A DNA stretch of 64,000 bases, from contig NZ_BDBR01000015.1 of the NCBI RefSeq assembly GCF_001613085.1, positions 104,057 to 168,056 on the forward strand. Reading direction: 5' to 3'. The stretch is from Nocardia salmonicida NBRC 13393 (GTDB lineage: Bacteria > Actinomycetota > Actinomycetes > Mycobacteriales > Mycobacteriaceae). The notes under the pieces were generated by a model. That model searched no databases. It worked only from the letters and a program-made list of their open reading frames with translations, and was not told the origin of the DNA. This document shows, one piece after another, positions 50,868-59,558 of this stretch. Position 1 is the stretch's first letter. Each line of letters starts with the position of its first letter. The position numbers and the translations under genes are program-made.

Positions 50868-51908
50868 ATGCGGATCCTGATACTCGGTGGTTCATGGTTC
50901 CTCGGCAGCGCGGTCTTGGAGGAAGCTTTGCTGCGCGGGCACGAGCCGACAGTGTTCAATCGGGGTCGATCACGGTGCCCACCGGCGCCTGCGGTTCACA
51001 TCCGCGGCGATTGGGAGAACGAGCAGGCCCTCGCCCAGCTGGGTGCTGCGGGACCCTGGGATGCGGTGATCGATGTGGCGGGCGTGATTCCCCGCATAGT
51101 GCGGCGCTGTGCGGCAGTGCTGGCCAGTCGGGTCGATCGCTATGTGTTCGTATCGACGGTTTCGGCATATCGGCGGTGGCCATATGCGCCTGTGACGGAG
51201 GAATCGCCACTGTGGGCGGGCGTGTCGCCAGACCATGATCCCGGAACGAGGATCTGGGATCCGGATGCCTACGGCCCGTTGAAGGTGGGATGCGAGCGCG
51301 CCATCGGCAGCGAGGTCGGCATGGATCGCCTATCGATTGTCCGGCCGCATGTGATTCTCGGGCCACGGGAGTATGTCGGCCGATTGTCGTGGTGGCTGTC
51401 GCGCATCGCTCGCGGGGGCCAGGTGTTGGTGCCGGGGCCGCCCGATCGCAGCATTCAGCCTGTTGATGTTCGAGATGCGGCACGTTTCATTGTCGATCGA
51501 GCCGAGTCGTCACACTGCGGCGTGTACAACATCGCTTCGCCGCGGGGGAGGGAGTCCTTCGGGGACTTCGTCGAGTCGTGCAGGGTGTCGACTGGATCAG
51601 AAGCGACGCCGGTCTGGGTCGACGAGACCTGGCTGGAGGCTGAGGGGGTGCGGCAGTGGACCGAGCTTCCGATGTGGCGGGCGCTGCCCACGGCATGGGC
51701 GATGGCAACCGATCGGGCCGAAGCGGTGGGATTGCGTTGCCGTCCTTTGTCGGAAACCGTTGCTGATACTTGGGCGTGGATGCAGGCAGGCGGCGAGGCT
51801 ATCGCGCATTCACGGGCCGCCGAGCACGGCATCGCCACCGATCGCGAGACGCAGTTGCTGGCCGAATGGCGACGGTCATACAGCGGGTGGCAGCACGGAT
51901 CCGACTAG
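50868..51908 (+). CDS. NAD-dependent epimerase/reductase (atypical SDR)
   Basis: 346 residues from ATG 50868 (a longer start at 50799 is possible). ILILGGSWFLGSAVLEEALLRGHEPTVFNRG is the NAD(P) fold with G-G-x-x-F-L-G, VFVSTVSAYRRWPY the catalytic-Ser/Thr region, and AYGPLKVGCERAI contains the Y-x3-K. The 346-residue length and NRGR segment match the isoflavone-reductase/epimerase-like actinobacterial group. Substrate unknown. Convergent with the GNAT gene, overlapping by 4 nt. Confidence 0.92.
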   Translation: MRILILGGSWFLGSAVLEEALLRGHEPTVFNRGRSRCPPAPAVHIRGDWENEQALAQLGAAGPWDAVIDVAGVIPRIVRRCAAVLASRVDRYVFVSTVSAYRRWPYAPVTEESPLWAGVSPDHDPGTRIWDPDAYGPLKVGCERAIGSEVGMDRLSIVRPHVILGPREYVGRLSWWLSRIARGGQVLVPGPPDRSIQPVDVRDAARFIVDRAESSHCGVYNIASPRGRESFGDFVESCRVSTGSEATPVWVDETWLEAEGVRQWTELPMWRALPTAWAMATDRAEAVGLRCRPLSETVADTWAWMQAGGEAIAHSRAAEHGIATDRETQLLAEWRRSYSGWQHGSD

Positions 51909-52417
51909 CGACCGATGGTCCTGGATACCGCTTTCGCGAAGGCGCGGTTGAAGTCTGGTCGCCCCGGAACATAGGAAGGAACAAGGACGTACCCGACCGA
52001 CGTGTAGAGAGCAATCGCGGCGCGGTTGTACGATCCCGTCTCCAGCAGGACCCGTTCAGCACCAGATTCTGCCGCGAACCGCTCGAGGCTGGTGAGGAGT
52101 CGGCGCGCGAGCCCCTCTCGGCGATGATCCGGAACGACGAACATCTTTCGGATCTCGCTCTCGCCCTGTCTCCGCGGCCGCGCGCGAATTCCGCCGCAGG
52201 CCACTGGTTGTCCGGACTTCGTGTAGGCGACGATGAACATCCCGCTGGGCGGTTCGTATTGCGAGGGTTCGTCCAAGCCTGGCGGGTCTTCGAAGCCCAC
52301 CATCTCTTGCCGCTCATCGGCGTATGCGCGCAACAGCAGCACGGAGTCGGGGTGGTCGAACCTTCGCCGGGCAAACGCAGCGACAGCGGCGGAGTGGGGC
52401 CGGAGAGCATGCGACAT
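51905..52417 (-). CDS. GNAT acetyltransferase
   Basis: 170 residues from ATG 52417 (GGAGAATCGGACT upstream). GMFIVAYTKSGQPVACGGIR, then EIRKMFVVPDHRREGLARRLL is the acetyl-CoA motif (R-x-x-G-x-A), and VLLETGSYNRAAIALYTSVGY is the beta6-alpha4 region. Typical of small-molecule N-acetyltransferases. 42 bp beyond the regulator gene at 52459-53826, so it may be its operon partner. Confidence 0.93.
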   Translation of the reverse strand: MSHALRPHSAAVAAFARRRFDHPDSVLLLRAYADERQEMVGFEDPPGLDEPSQYEPPSGMFIVAYTKSGQPVACGGIRARPRRQGESEIRKMFVVPDHRREGLARRLLTSLERFAAESGAERVLLETGSYNRAAIALYTSVGYVLVPSYVPGRPDFNRAFAKAVSRTIGR

Positions 52418-52458
52418 AGTCCGATTCTCCATGTTGCCGGTTGCCGCGCACTCGATAC

Positions 52459-53826
52459 TCAGCGCAACCCGCCGAGAGCATGCTCGAGTTCTGGAAGGAA
52501 CTCAGCAACCACCCTGGACCGACTGCGTTGCTTCAGTGACTTGTGCAGTCCGCGGAGTTTGGTGGCGCAGCGGCGCGACTGGACGGCCGGGACCAGGGTG
52601 GTCGCGACACGGGCGGCAGCGACGACGCCGTCGAGATCCTTGAGCAGCAGATGCGCCTGCGCTAGTTGGCAGCCGTGCAAGACCGCTGAGCGTTCATATC
52701 CGGGGCCGAGGTTGAGGTGAGCGCGGGGCGAGAGCAGATCGGCTGCCTGGCGTAGCAGCTTGCGTTGGTGGAGCTCTGTGCGCTGGGCCAGCGTGACCAG
52801 ACTGTATCCGGCTTCGGCGTTGAGCTGTTCTGGCGTGAGGTAGTACAGGTAAGGCTGAGTGTGGTCCTGACGGGCCGAGGTCAACAGTTCCTGGGCGCGG
52901 TCACTGGCTGTCTGGAATGCGCCGATATCGCCCGCCGCAGCCAGAGCTGTCGCCCGGCGCCCTTCGAGCCGAGCTCTGCCGAAGAGGCTGGTCGTAGAGA
53001 GCCTGGACGCAGCGTCGGTGATCGCCAGCGCCGCAGTGCCCGCCTTGGCTTCGGAGGCGATGTAGGCGAGCATGCCTGCCTGGTTGACGGCGCGATCGTC
53101 ATCTCGCGCAGCCCTGGCGATCCGAATGCCCAGGACGAGATATCGCTGGGCGACCTCGGTGTCGCCGGCATCGAATTGCATCCACCCGGCCAGCTGAGCG
53201 AGATCGGAAACCGAGGTCATGAGAGTCTTGCCGACTTCGGGCTCGTAACTGCCGCACCGCAGCAGGTCGAGCACAGTCGACAGTTCGCGTGAGACGTAGC
53301 GCAGGCTCAGTGCACCACCGCCTTGACAGTCGTCGAGCTGACGCAGCTCGGCGACGTGATTGGCGATGAGGCCCGCCTGGGCATGGTGTATCAGGTCGCG
53401 GTCACGAGTGGAGCCGTGAGACTCGGCAGGGTCGCGCAACGCCGAAATCGCTGCCACCGACAGATCGGCGGTGCTGATCTGCAGGGGGCGAGAACCCGCG
53501 GCGAGCTGGTCGAGCGACCTGATTGCGTCGTCGAGAGTCCCGTCGCTGGGGAGCCGTTCGCTGCGGGCAAGGCGTTCGCCACGTGCATGGCCAGGCCAGA
53601 GCTGTTCTGCGCCAACGTAGCGGCCAAGACGGGCACTGAGTACGGTAGCGACGACTTCGGCAATGCCGTTGTGCGGGAAGTAGTTGCGCTGGACCCATGG
53701 ATAGGCGGTGGTCGGGTGAATGCGTTCGCCGCTACGACCGTGTCGCTCGAGCCAGCTGTTGACCGCACTCGTCAGGTCACGAGGGTTCCAGTCGGCTTCG
53801 TCTAGCGCGCCACGCAGCGACTGCAT
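52459..53826 (-). CDS. TPR-type transcriptional regulator
   Basis: 455 residues from ATG 53826. The N-terminal 80 residues (LRGALDEADWNPRDLTSAVNSWL...IHPTTAYPWVQRNYFPHNGIAEVVATVLSARLGR) form an XRE/Cro-type HTH with the long loop seen in actinobacterial NsdA-like regulators (recognition by memory). The C-terminal 350 residues are repeated helical pairs rich in Ala/Leu, as in TPR domains. It probably senses a cue and controls the divergent aminotransferase operon. Two 15-bp direct repeats lie 80-120 bp upstream of its start. Confidence 0.8.
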   Translation of the reverse strand: MQSLRGALDEADWNPRDLTSAVNSWLERHGRSGERIHPTTAYPWVQRNYFPHNGIAEVVATVLSARLGRYVGAEQLWPGHARGERLARSERLPSDGTLDDAIRSLDQLAAGSRPLQISTADLSVAAISALRDPAESHGSTRDRDLIHHAQAGLIANHVAELRQLDDCQGGGALSLRYVSRELSTVLDLLRCGSYEPEVGKTLMTSVSDLAQLAGWMQFDAGDTEVAQRYLVLGIRIARAARDDDRAVNQAGMLAYIASEAKAGTAALAITDAASRLSTTSLFGRARLEGRRATALAAAGDIGAFQTASDRAQELLTSARQDHTQPYLYYLTPEQLNAEAGYSLVTLAQRTELHQRKLLRQAADLLSPRAHLNLGPGYERSAVLHGCQLAQAHLLLKDLDGVVAAARVATTLVPAVQSRRCATKLRGLHKSLKQRSRSRVVAEFLPELEHALGGLR

Positions 53827-54444
53827 GTGTGCGGGGCCGGCCTGTTTCTGCGGCACATCACGACGGTATCTGCGATGGAGATGCCTCGAGGCCGCGTCTG
53901 CAATGTTCACGAACTTCACGGCCCGGTCGGCAGGGTTCACGAGGTTCACGTCCGTATCCCGTTCCGACGCAGTGAGGTCCGGAGCTTTACTGGGATGGCA
54001 ACGCCTGGATGGTTCGCTAGCTAGCCACCCTCGTCGCATTCGAAGGCTGGCCCAGTCAGTCCTATGGCGTTGTCGGACAACGTATTCCGGGGAGGAGTTC
54101 AAGTTGACGAGGACCGCTTCTATACCGGACCTGCCACGCCGAGCGCATTCCGGAAGGGTGCGTGCGCGGCACTACAGCGACCACCACGCCGCAATATTCG
54201 CCTGTTCCGTCGATTGGTGAACACCGTCCGTTTCCGGATGGCAATACAGCCAACGTGTGACCACATCAGCCGCGCATCTCTCTTTCGAAACTGAACTGCT
54301 ATAGATCAAACACCGCAGAGAGTTCCGCGTTTCTCGTTGCATTACAACACCTTCCAGTAGCAGCACGTACCCGGCAGCGCATCAGCCGAAGCAGCTATGT
54401 GGACAGTCAGTTGAAGGTGTTTCCTAAATTTCGGGAGGTTCGAA
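53827..54444. other. 618-bp divergent control region
   Basis: No supported gene. Holds the paired GTTCACGA sites (53905-53949) near the regulator start and a lower-GC stretch (54280-54440) leading to the aminotransferase. Open frames crossing it lack ribosome binding sites. Confidence 0.6.
53905..53949. promoter_or_regulatory. two 15-bp direct repeats
   Basis: GTTCACGAACTTCAC (53905-53919) and GTTCACGAGGTTCAC (53935-53949), 13 of 15 identical, start-to-start distance exactly 30 bp (about three helical turns). Each is built from two half-sites GTTCACG/TTCAC. A likely regulator-binding array between the TPR regulator and the aminotransferase operon. Confidence 0.7.
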
Positions 54445-55794
54445 GTGCCGTTCAGTTACTCTCCACCGACTGGCGACCTCGGTGGGGGAATCAACCCTCA
54501 TGTGGTGGCAGGCCGCACAGCTGGATACTTCGAGAAACTGCATCTCGTTGCGCTCCGTCACCATATGAAAGCATGGTCGACTCGATCCGATGCCCGGTTC
54601 CTGGACTTCGGCACTGACTACACATATCCGTTCTACGCCGACTATTCGCCAACCGTCGAGGCACTGGCGGCGCTGGGTGATGACAGGAAGTCAGCCCGCC
54701 ATTACCCGTCATCGTATGGAACCGACCTGTTGCGGAAAGAAGTTACAGCGTTCATCAATCGGCAGTTCGGCGTGACGGTGCGCGCCGATACCGAGGTCAT
54801 GATCTCCCCAGGGGCGTCGCAGATCTTCGACGCGGTGTCGCGCACCTATGCGGGCCGCTACGTACTTCTGCCGGAGTTGGCTCTGCCAACAGTGAACACC
54901 ATCGCGACCGGCAACGGCGCCGAGGTGGTTCGAGTTCCGTTCGACGAGTGCGGGCGTCCGTCGATCAATGAGATCTCCCGCCTCGTAACCAAGCTCGGGC
55001 GCGAGAACATTCGCTTCCTCTATGTGAACTCGCCGATGAACCCCACCGGAGTCGTATTGCGCCATGACTACTTCGGCGAGCTGGTTGACTTGGCGCGTCG
55101 TGACCGGTTCGCGGTGATCCACGATCATGACAGCTGGTTCACCAGCCACGATGGGAGGCGAGCACCGAACATCCTCGAGGTCGAGGGCGCCACCGAGGTC
55201 GCGATCACCGTGTTGTCGGTCAGCAAAGAACTGGGTTTGCCGGGACTGCGTGTCGGCGCGGTGGCCGGCGCATCGGAGCTGATCAATATGATCCGAATCC
55301 ACAACTCGGAGTTCTGCGTGATGATCCCCGAATTCGTGCAGAACGCAGCGGCCACAGCGTTGAAGATGTCGAGCGATCCATCGATCCGCGAACACGTTCA
55401 ACGGCGGATCTCGGACTCGCTGCAGACCACACTGAAAGAGCTGAAGGGGTTGGGCTGGCCGCACGATGCCATCTGGCCACCGGTAGCGGGCTACAAATTC
55501 ATGTTCACACCCCCGAAGGCGTTCGGCGATTACGACGTCGAGGGCGTGAGCGGTGTAGAGCTGTTCGACTTCTTCCTGGCCAGCGAAGCGGGCGTGAAGC
55601 TGTCGACCTCGCGTTCGTTCAACGCCGATCGACGCCATGCCATGCGGATGGTGTTGATGCAGAACGCCAGCGAGGTGCGCGAGGCGTTCGAGCGTATGGA
55701 AAGGGCGGGGATCTCCTATTCGATGCCGGTCCCCGACCAACTCCACGACAGCTTCGTGAAGTTCGCTCAGTCCCTGGATTTCTGGGACCTGTAA
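54445..55794 (+). CDS. class I/II PLP-dependent aminotransferase
   Basis: 449 residues, GTG 54445 with GGGAGG 7 nt upstream. SARHYPSSYGTDLLRKEVTAFI, MISPGASQIFDAVSRTYAGRYVLLPEL (substrate/PLP phosphate loop), FLYVNSPMNPTGVVL (N-P-T-G), AVIHDHDSWF (PLP-N1 Asp region) and ITVLSVSKELGLPGLRVGAV with the Schiff-base Lys. The overall pattern is fold-type I. A C-terminal SFVKFAQSLDFWDL tail is added. Substrate unknown; first gene of a three-gene operon. Confidence 0.95.
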   Translation: MPFSYSPPTGDLGGGINPHVVAGRTAGYFEKLHLVALRHHMKAWSTRSDARFLDFGTDYTYPFYADYSPTVEALAALGDDRKSARHYPSSYGTDLLRKEVTAFINRQFGVTVRADTEVMISPGASQIFDAVSRTYAGRYVLLPELALPTVNTIATGNGAEVVRVPFDECGRPSINEISRLVTKLGRENIRFLYVNSPMNPTGVVLRHDYFGELVDLARRDRFAVIHDHDSWFTSHDGRRAPNILEVEGATEVAITVLSVSKELGLPGLRVGAVAGASELINMIRIHNSEFCVMIPEFVQNAAATALKMSSDPSIREHVQRRISDSLQTTLKELKGLGWPHDAIWPPVAGYKFMFTPPKAFGDYDVEGVSGVELFDFFLASEAGVKLSTSRSFNADRRHAMRMVLMQNASEVREAFERMERAGISYSMPVPDQLHDSFVKFAQSLDFWDL

Positions 55795-55819
55795 GAGCAA
55801 ACAAGGAGATCGAAATAGT

Positions 55820-56521
55820 ATGTCCAATAGTATATTTGACGTCGAACGGTACCGCCGTGACGGGTCCACGATCGCAGTGAACTTGCTCGATCCGCACACT
55901 CTGGCGGCGGTCCTGAGCCAAGCCGAAGGCGTGATAGCGCATGCTGCGGAGCTGGAGCAGAGCATCGGCGACTTCAATTTGGAAGCGCCCGGGGGCGGCT
56001 ACCTCGAAATGACGCAGGCGCACGCGACCGCCTATCGAGGTGTCCTGCGCAAGGTCTCGAACTATGTCGATCATTCACCTGCGGCGCTACAGGTCAGCCG
56101 CGACCTGGTCGGTGCCGCAGCGGAGCTGCTGGATGGTCGAGTCCGGCTCGTGCACTCGATTCTGTGGTGCAAGCCTGCGCGGGGTGTCGGCTCGGCCAAG
56201 CCGCCGCATCAGGATGCGCCATACCTAGCTGGCGACCCAGGCGACTACGTCACTATGTGGATAGCTCTGGATCTGTGCACTCCGGAAAACGGCTGCCTGT
56301 ACATGATGGCCGGCAGCCATGCGACAGGGCTGCGCGAGCACCACTCGGCCGAGCTGCAGGTGGGTTCAGATACGTGGAGCCAAGATGACGCCCAGGCGGT
56401 CGTCCTCGACCCTGGCGGGGCGGTTGCGTTCCACCCGCTCACCTTGCACGCCTCGGCGGTGAACCGCAGTGATCGCCCGCGGCGAGCCTTGATGCTGCGG
56501 TACCAGCGGGTGATCGAGTGA
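55820..56521 (+). CDS. PhyH-type Fe(II)/2-oxoglutarate dioxygenase
   Basis: 233 residues, AAGGAG about 10 nt upstream of ATG 55820. The iron triad is visible: PPHQDAPY (His 130, Asp 132) and TLHASAVNRSDRPRRALMLRY (His 220, with the Arg that binds 2-oxoglutarate about 12 residues later). LWCKPARGVGSAK and the MWIALDLCTPENGCLYMMAGSH segment are PhyH signatures. It probably hydroxylates a small amino acid or lipid-like substrate, plausibly the product or substrate of the aminotransferase. It overlaps the NADAR gene by 4 nt (GTGA). Confidence 0.93.
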   Translation: MSNSIFDVERYRRDGSTIAVNLLDPHTLAAVLSQAEGVIAHAAELEQSIGDFNLEAPGGGYLEMTQAHATAYRGVLRKVSNYVDHSPAALQVSRDLVGAAAELLDGRVRLVHSILWCKPARGVGSAKPPHQDAPYLAGDPGDYVTMWIALDLCTPENGCLYMMAGSHATGLREHHSAELQVGSDTWSQDDAQAVVLDPGGAVAFHPLTLHASAVNRSDRPRRALMLRYQRVIE

Positions 56522-57183
56522 GTGACAACGCGATTCGGTTTCACCGCCTGAGCGACGAGTACGCAGACCTGACCAACTTCGCTCGGTTCCCGATAGTGCT
56601 TGCCGGACGTGTGTGGCCGAGCACCGAGCATTGGTTCCAAGCCAACAAGTTCACCTCGGCCAGGATTCAGGAAACCATCCGCAACGCACCCTCGCCGCAG
56701 GTCGCCGCCAAATTGGGCAGGGATCGGTCGGTGCCGATCCGACCGGACTGGCAGACCGCACGTATCGAGGTGATGCGGCTGGGGATGTGGGCCAAATTCA
56801 CCCAGCACCCCCGCGCACGAAGAAAGCTGCTCGGCACGGGCAATGCCCCGCTGGTCGAGGACACCCGAGGCGACCGTTTCTGGGGCGCTGGTGCCGATGG
56901 TGCGGGGCGCAACATCAACGGCCGCCTTCTCGAAGGTATTCGTGACGAACTGAACCGACAGCCGGTGCGTTGGCGTGGGGAGGGCGACGAGCCATCACAG
57001 GGGTGGGTGCTGTTCGGCAATGGGCTGCTGGTCGTTCCGCCGCACCGGCAGGCGCGGGCCCGCGGGACTTCGCCATTCGGGGAAGTGCATGTGCTACCGG
57101 AGTATCAGCCGGGCGGCGACGCGCGGGTGATCGAGGTCGAGTGGGTCCAAGGACCGGTCACGAACTCAACGGAGGTGTCGTAG
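56518..57183 (+). CDS. NADAR-family protein
   Basis: 221 residues from GTG 56518. FHRLSDEYADLTNFARFPIVLAGRVWPSTEHWFQANKF is the canonical NADAR/YbiA N-terminus (P-T-x-E-H-x-x-Q-A-x-K), and MRLGMWAKFTQHPRARRKLLGTGNAPLVEDTRGDRFWGAGADGAGRN(I)NGRLL the second conserved block (L-x-x-T-G...W-G-G/A-x-G-x-G-x-N-x-L/G). YbiA-type members cleave N-glycosidic bonds and some act on ADP-ribosyl groups (established for parts of the family). The 45-residue C-terminal extension is unique. Its presence here suggests that the pathway yields or recycles an N-glycoside. Confidence 0.95.
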   Translation: MSDNAIRFHRLSDEYADLTNFARFPIVLAGRVWPSTEHWFQANKFTSARIQETIRNAPSPQVAAKLGRDRSVPIRPDWQTARIEVMRLGMWAKFTQHPRARRKLLGTGNAPLVEDTRGDRFWGAGADGAGRNINGRLLEGIRDELNRQPVRWRGEGDEPSQGWVLFGNGLLVVPPHRQARARGTSPFGEVHVLPEYQPGGDARVIEVEWVQGPVTNSTEVS

Positions 57184-57442
57184 AGGCGCATCCGACCCGA
57201 GACCGCGCTAGCTCGGTCGTTGCGACGGGTTGGACTCGCCTGGTGCGAGGCCGTTGAGCCCGAAGCTTATCGGTACTGCGGTTGGCCGTTCGATCCCGAT
57301 GGTGAGTTCGAAGGTCTCATCGACCAGATCGTTCCGGGCCTGATCTCACCGGATGGCGCGAGGCCGGCGCCGTAGCCGTCTCGGCGGTCCCGCCCGGCAC
57401 CGCATCAGGGCCCATTGCCAAGGGGGAGGCGGCATTTCGGTG
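57184..57442 (+). other. possible gene remnant
   Basis: A plus-strand frame from about 57184 to a TAG near 57376 reads WCEAVEPEAYRYCGWPFDPD then GEFEGLIDQIVPGLI, fully protein-like, with only TTG (about 57226) as a possible start and no ribosome binding site. It may be a small gene or the tail of a lost one. The rest of the gap up to 57443 shows nothing. Confidence 0.35.
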
Positions 57443-58768
57443 CTACGCGGCGATCAGATGGTGTCGTTCGGCACGCCGCCGAGCGTGCGTGGCTGCGCGC
57501 CAGTGCCGTTCGAATCCGGCGCGCTTCTTGAAGCCGACCCCGGCCGGTGCGGCGACGAAGAAATGCTCGGCGTGGTGGTCGTCTGGGTGGGTACCGTCGC
57601 GCACGACCCGGCGCGCGATGCCGTCGTCGCCGAGCACGGTGGTGCCGGGCAAGGTGTTCAGCCACGCGAGCATGTCGGTGCGGGAGCCGTGCCCGAGCGC
57701 GCGCACGGCCCGCCACCGCACGCCCTTCTTGGCCGGGTCGCGAGCGGGCTTGGTGAGGCGGCGCAGCTCGTAGACCGCGTGCTTGCCCTCGGCGAGCGCG
57801 GCGCCGAACTGGTCGAGCACCACGTCCAGGCCGCCGTCGGCGCGCACGTGGTCGATGGCGCGTTTGCCCGCGATCAGGCCCTGCCGCTCGTTCAGCGCCA
57901 AGGCGATGTGCTCGAGCCACAGCATCCGCGCCCCGGCCGCGGGGTGGCGCCGGTACCGGTCGAAGGTCGCCGCACGACCGGCCATGGTGGCCAGGCTGTA
58001 CGGGCAGAACACGCAGGCGGACTTTTGCCATTGTCGCCCAGTGGTTTTCAGCAAATATGACTCGACGGTCGGGCGGTCCCAGCCCCAGTCGAGTAGCGGG
58101 TATTCCCCGGTCCGGGCCGCGGTGTTGTAGCGGGTGTCCTTGAGCGCGCGCCCACTCTCGGTGGCCTCGAACCCGATCAGGTGCCGGTACGGGTGCCCGC
58201 CGGTGATGGCGGCAATCGTCGGATCGAGGATCTCGCCCTTGGCATGCACCGAACACAACCGGGCGCCGCCGGTCTGGGGAATGGTGCCCGCGGCGATCAT
58301 CTCGTCCGAGAGCCGGTACTCGCCGCTGAAGTGCAGGACCCGCGGTGTGCGGGTGTCGGAGAAGACCCGCACACCGCGCCCGTCACGGAAGACCTTGCGC
58401 CGCCGGCGCCCGACCTGGATCGTGCGAACCCGGTGGCGGGCCAGGATGGGCAGCACGACCTCGGAGGCATCGAGCCCGGTCTGGGTCCACTCGTCGCCGA
58501 CCATCGCCACGACGACGGCGATCTCGTCGAGCCGGCACCCCAGCAGCGCGGGGTTGGCAATCATGCGATGCAACAGCGCGGTCGAGTCAGCGCCCAAACC
58601 CCACGAAGCGACCACGCGCGGCGGCGGTTCGGTGAGGTCAAGCTGGGCGAGCAGTTCGGCCGATACCGACACCGGCCGCGGCGTCCGCGGCGTCCGCGGC
58701 GCCGGCCGCATAGCGACCGTGGTGGGGGACGTGTCATCAGTGCAGTTCAAGAGCATGTTTTCAGACAT
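57443..58768 (-). CDS. PP-loop (PAPS-reductase-like) protein
   Basis: 441 residues from ATG 58768. VVASWGLGADSTALLHRM is the PP-loop (S-x-G-x-D-S/T) for ATP pyrophosphatase activity. YLLKTTGRQWQKSACVFCPYSLATM has a CxxC with conserved flanking K-x-x-C-x-x-C as in plasmid/phage DndC- and PAPS-reductase-like proteins. The C-terminal half is basic. Such proteins may activate sulfur or modify nucleic acid; substrate unknown. Residues 9-16 are a copy of the dispersed repeat. Confidence 0.82.
   Translation of the reverse strand: MSENMLLNCTDDTSPTTVAMRPAPRTPRTPRPVSVSAELLAQLDLTEPPPRVVASWGLGADSTALLHRMIANPALLGCRLDEIAVVVAMVGDEWTQTGLDASEVVLPILARHRVRTIQVGRRRRKVFRDGRGVRVFSDTRTPRVLHFSGEYRLSDEMIAAGTIPQTGGARLCSVHAKGEILDPTIAAITGGHPYRHLIGFEATESGRALKDTRYNTAARTGEYPLLDWGWDRPTVESYLLKTTGRQWQKSACVFCPYSLATMAGRAATFDRYRRHPAAGARMLWLEHIALALNERQGLIAGKRAIDHVRADGGLDVVLDQFGAALAEGKHAVYELRRLTKPARDPAKKGVRWRAVRALGHGSRTDMLAWLNTLPGTTVLGDDGIARRVVRDGTHPDDHHAEHFFVAAPAGVGFKKRAGFERHWRAATHARRRAERHHLIAA
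58721..58750 (-). repeat. dispersed D-T-S-P repeat, copy 4
   Basis: Minus-strand reading: CTTGAACTGCACTG then ATGACACGTCCCCCACC, codons 8-17 of the PP-loop gene (translated CTDDTSPTT). Confidence 0.85.
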
Positions 58769-59078
58769 GACAAAGGCACTCCTTTCGGTGCTGGACGGGG
58801 GTGTTCAACCGCGGCCTGCGCCTCGTGATCAAAGAGGGATCTGGCTGTGCGAATCCGGCGGTGCTGCTCCGGAGAGGTTGTGCAGGGTTCGACGCGACCT
58901 GATCAGGCCACGATGCGCCCAGCCGGGGAATCCTCTTCTCGGGCAGCGACATTCACGACGAACCGTGAGTCGAAGTAGTCGGTTGTGATGTCGTCGATCT
59001 CGCCAGATTGCGTCCGGATCTCGGGCGCGGTCGGCGGCTTGAGGGTCGTAGGGTGCGCCGGGCGATCAGCGCGGCGGG
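58769..59078. other. 310-bp gap with an orphan coding-like frame
   Basis: Between two leftward genes. A minus-strand frame ending at about 58907 reads IRTQSGEIDDITTDYFDSRF then VVNVAAREEDSPAG, protein-like, but has no start codon in frame. No hairpin of note. Promoter of the PP-loop gene is probably here. Confidence 0.4.
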
Positions 59079-59465
59079 TTAGGTTGTGGCGCCGGGATCG
59101 GTGTTCGTGGCGTCGGCGACGGTGATCGTGCGGTAGCAGTCGATGGTGTATTGGCCCTCGTGGATGGTGTGTTGGCGGGCGAAGAGATCGACCATGATCG
59201 CGTCGAGATCGGCGAGGTCAGGCTGGGGGAGGGTCTCGAAGATGCTGCGTGCCAGCAGGTATGGGGTGAGTCCTGCGTAGGCGTGCGGCGGTCTGAGAAT
59301 CGCCAAGCATGCGTCATCGCTCCTCACCCACCGCCAGTCACCGAACGCCGTAGGTCGTCGGGGGTCGTAGGGGTCGTTGCCGGGCAGCTCGGCGAGCGCG
59401 GCCTGCAACCTGGTGTAGGCGTCGGCGGGAAGCACGTAGGGGGCGGGGGTGTGGGAGTTGTTCAT
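59079..59465 (-). CDS. 128-residue unknown protein
   Basis: ATG 59465, GGACTCCG upstream. PYVLPADAYTRLQAALAELPGNDPYD then FGDWRWVRSDDACLAILRPPHAYAGL, and a C-terminal half HTIHEGQYTIDCYRTITVADATN. Acidic; no motif recognised. Belongs to the leftward run 63818-57443. Confidence 0.7.
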   Translation of the reverse strand: MNNSHTPAPYVLPADAYTRLQAALAELPGNDPYDPRRPTAFGDWRWVRSDDACLAILRPPHAYAGLTPYLLARSIFETLPQPDLADLDAIMVDLFARQHTIHEGQYTIDCYRTITVADATNTDPGATT

Positions 59466-59558
59466 CGGAGTCCTTTCGAGGGCGGCGTTGGGTTGCGGTG
59501 ACCGGCGGGTTCGCGGCGTGTCCGGGCCGGTCACCGCTGTCGTCGATCTGCGCTCAGC

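Noticed and set aside
58676..58702. 9-bp CGTCCGCGG-type tandem repeat
   Set aside because: It lies in coding sequence (R-T-P-R-T-P tract) and is simple Pro/Arg codon repetition.
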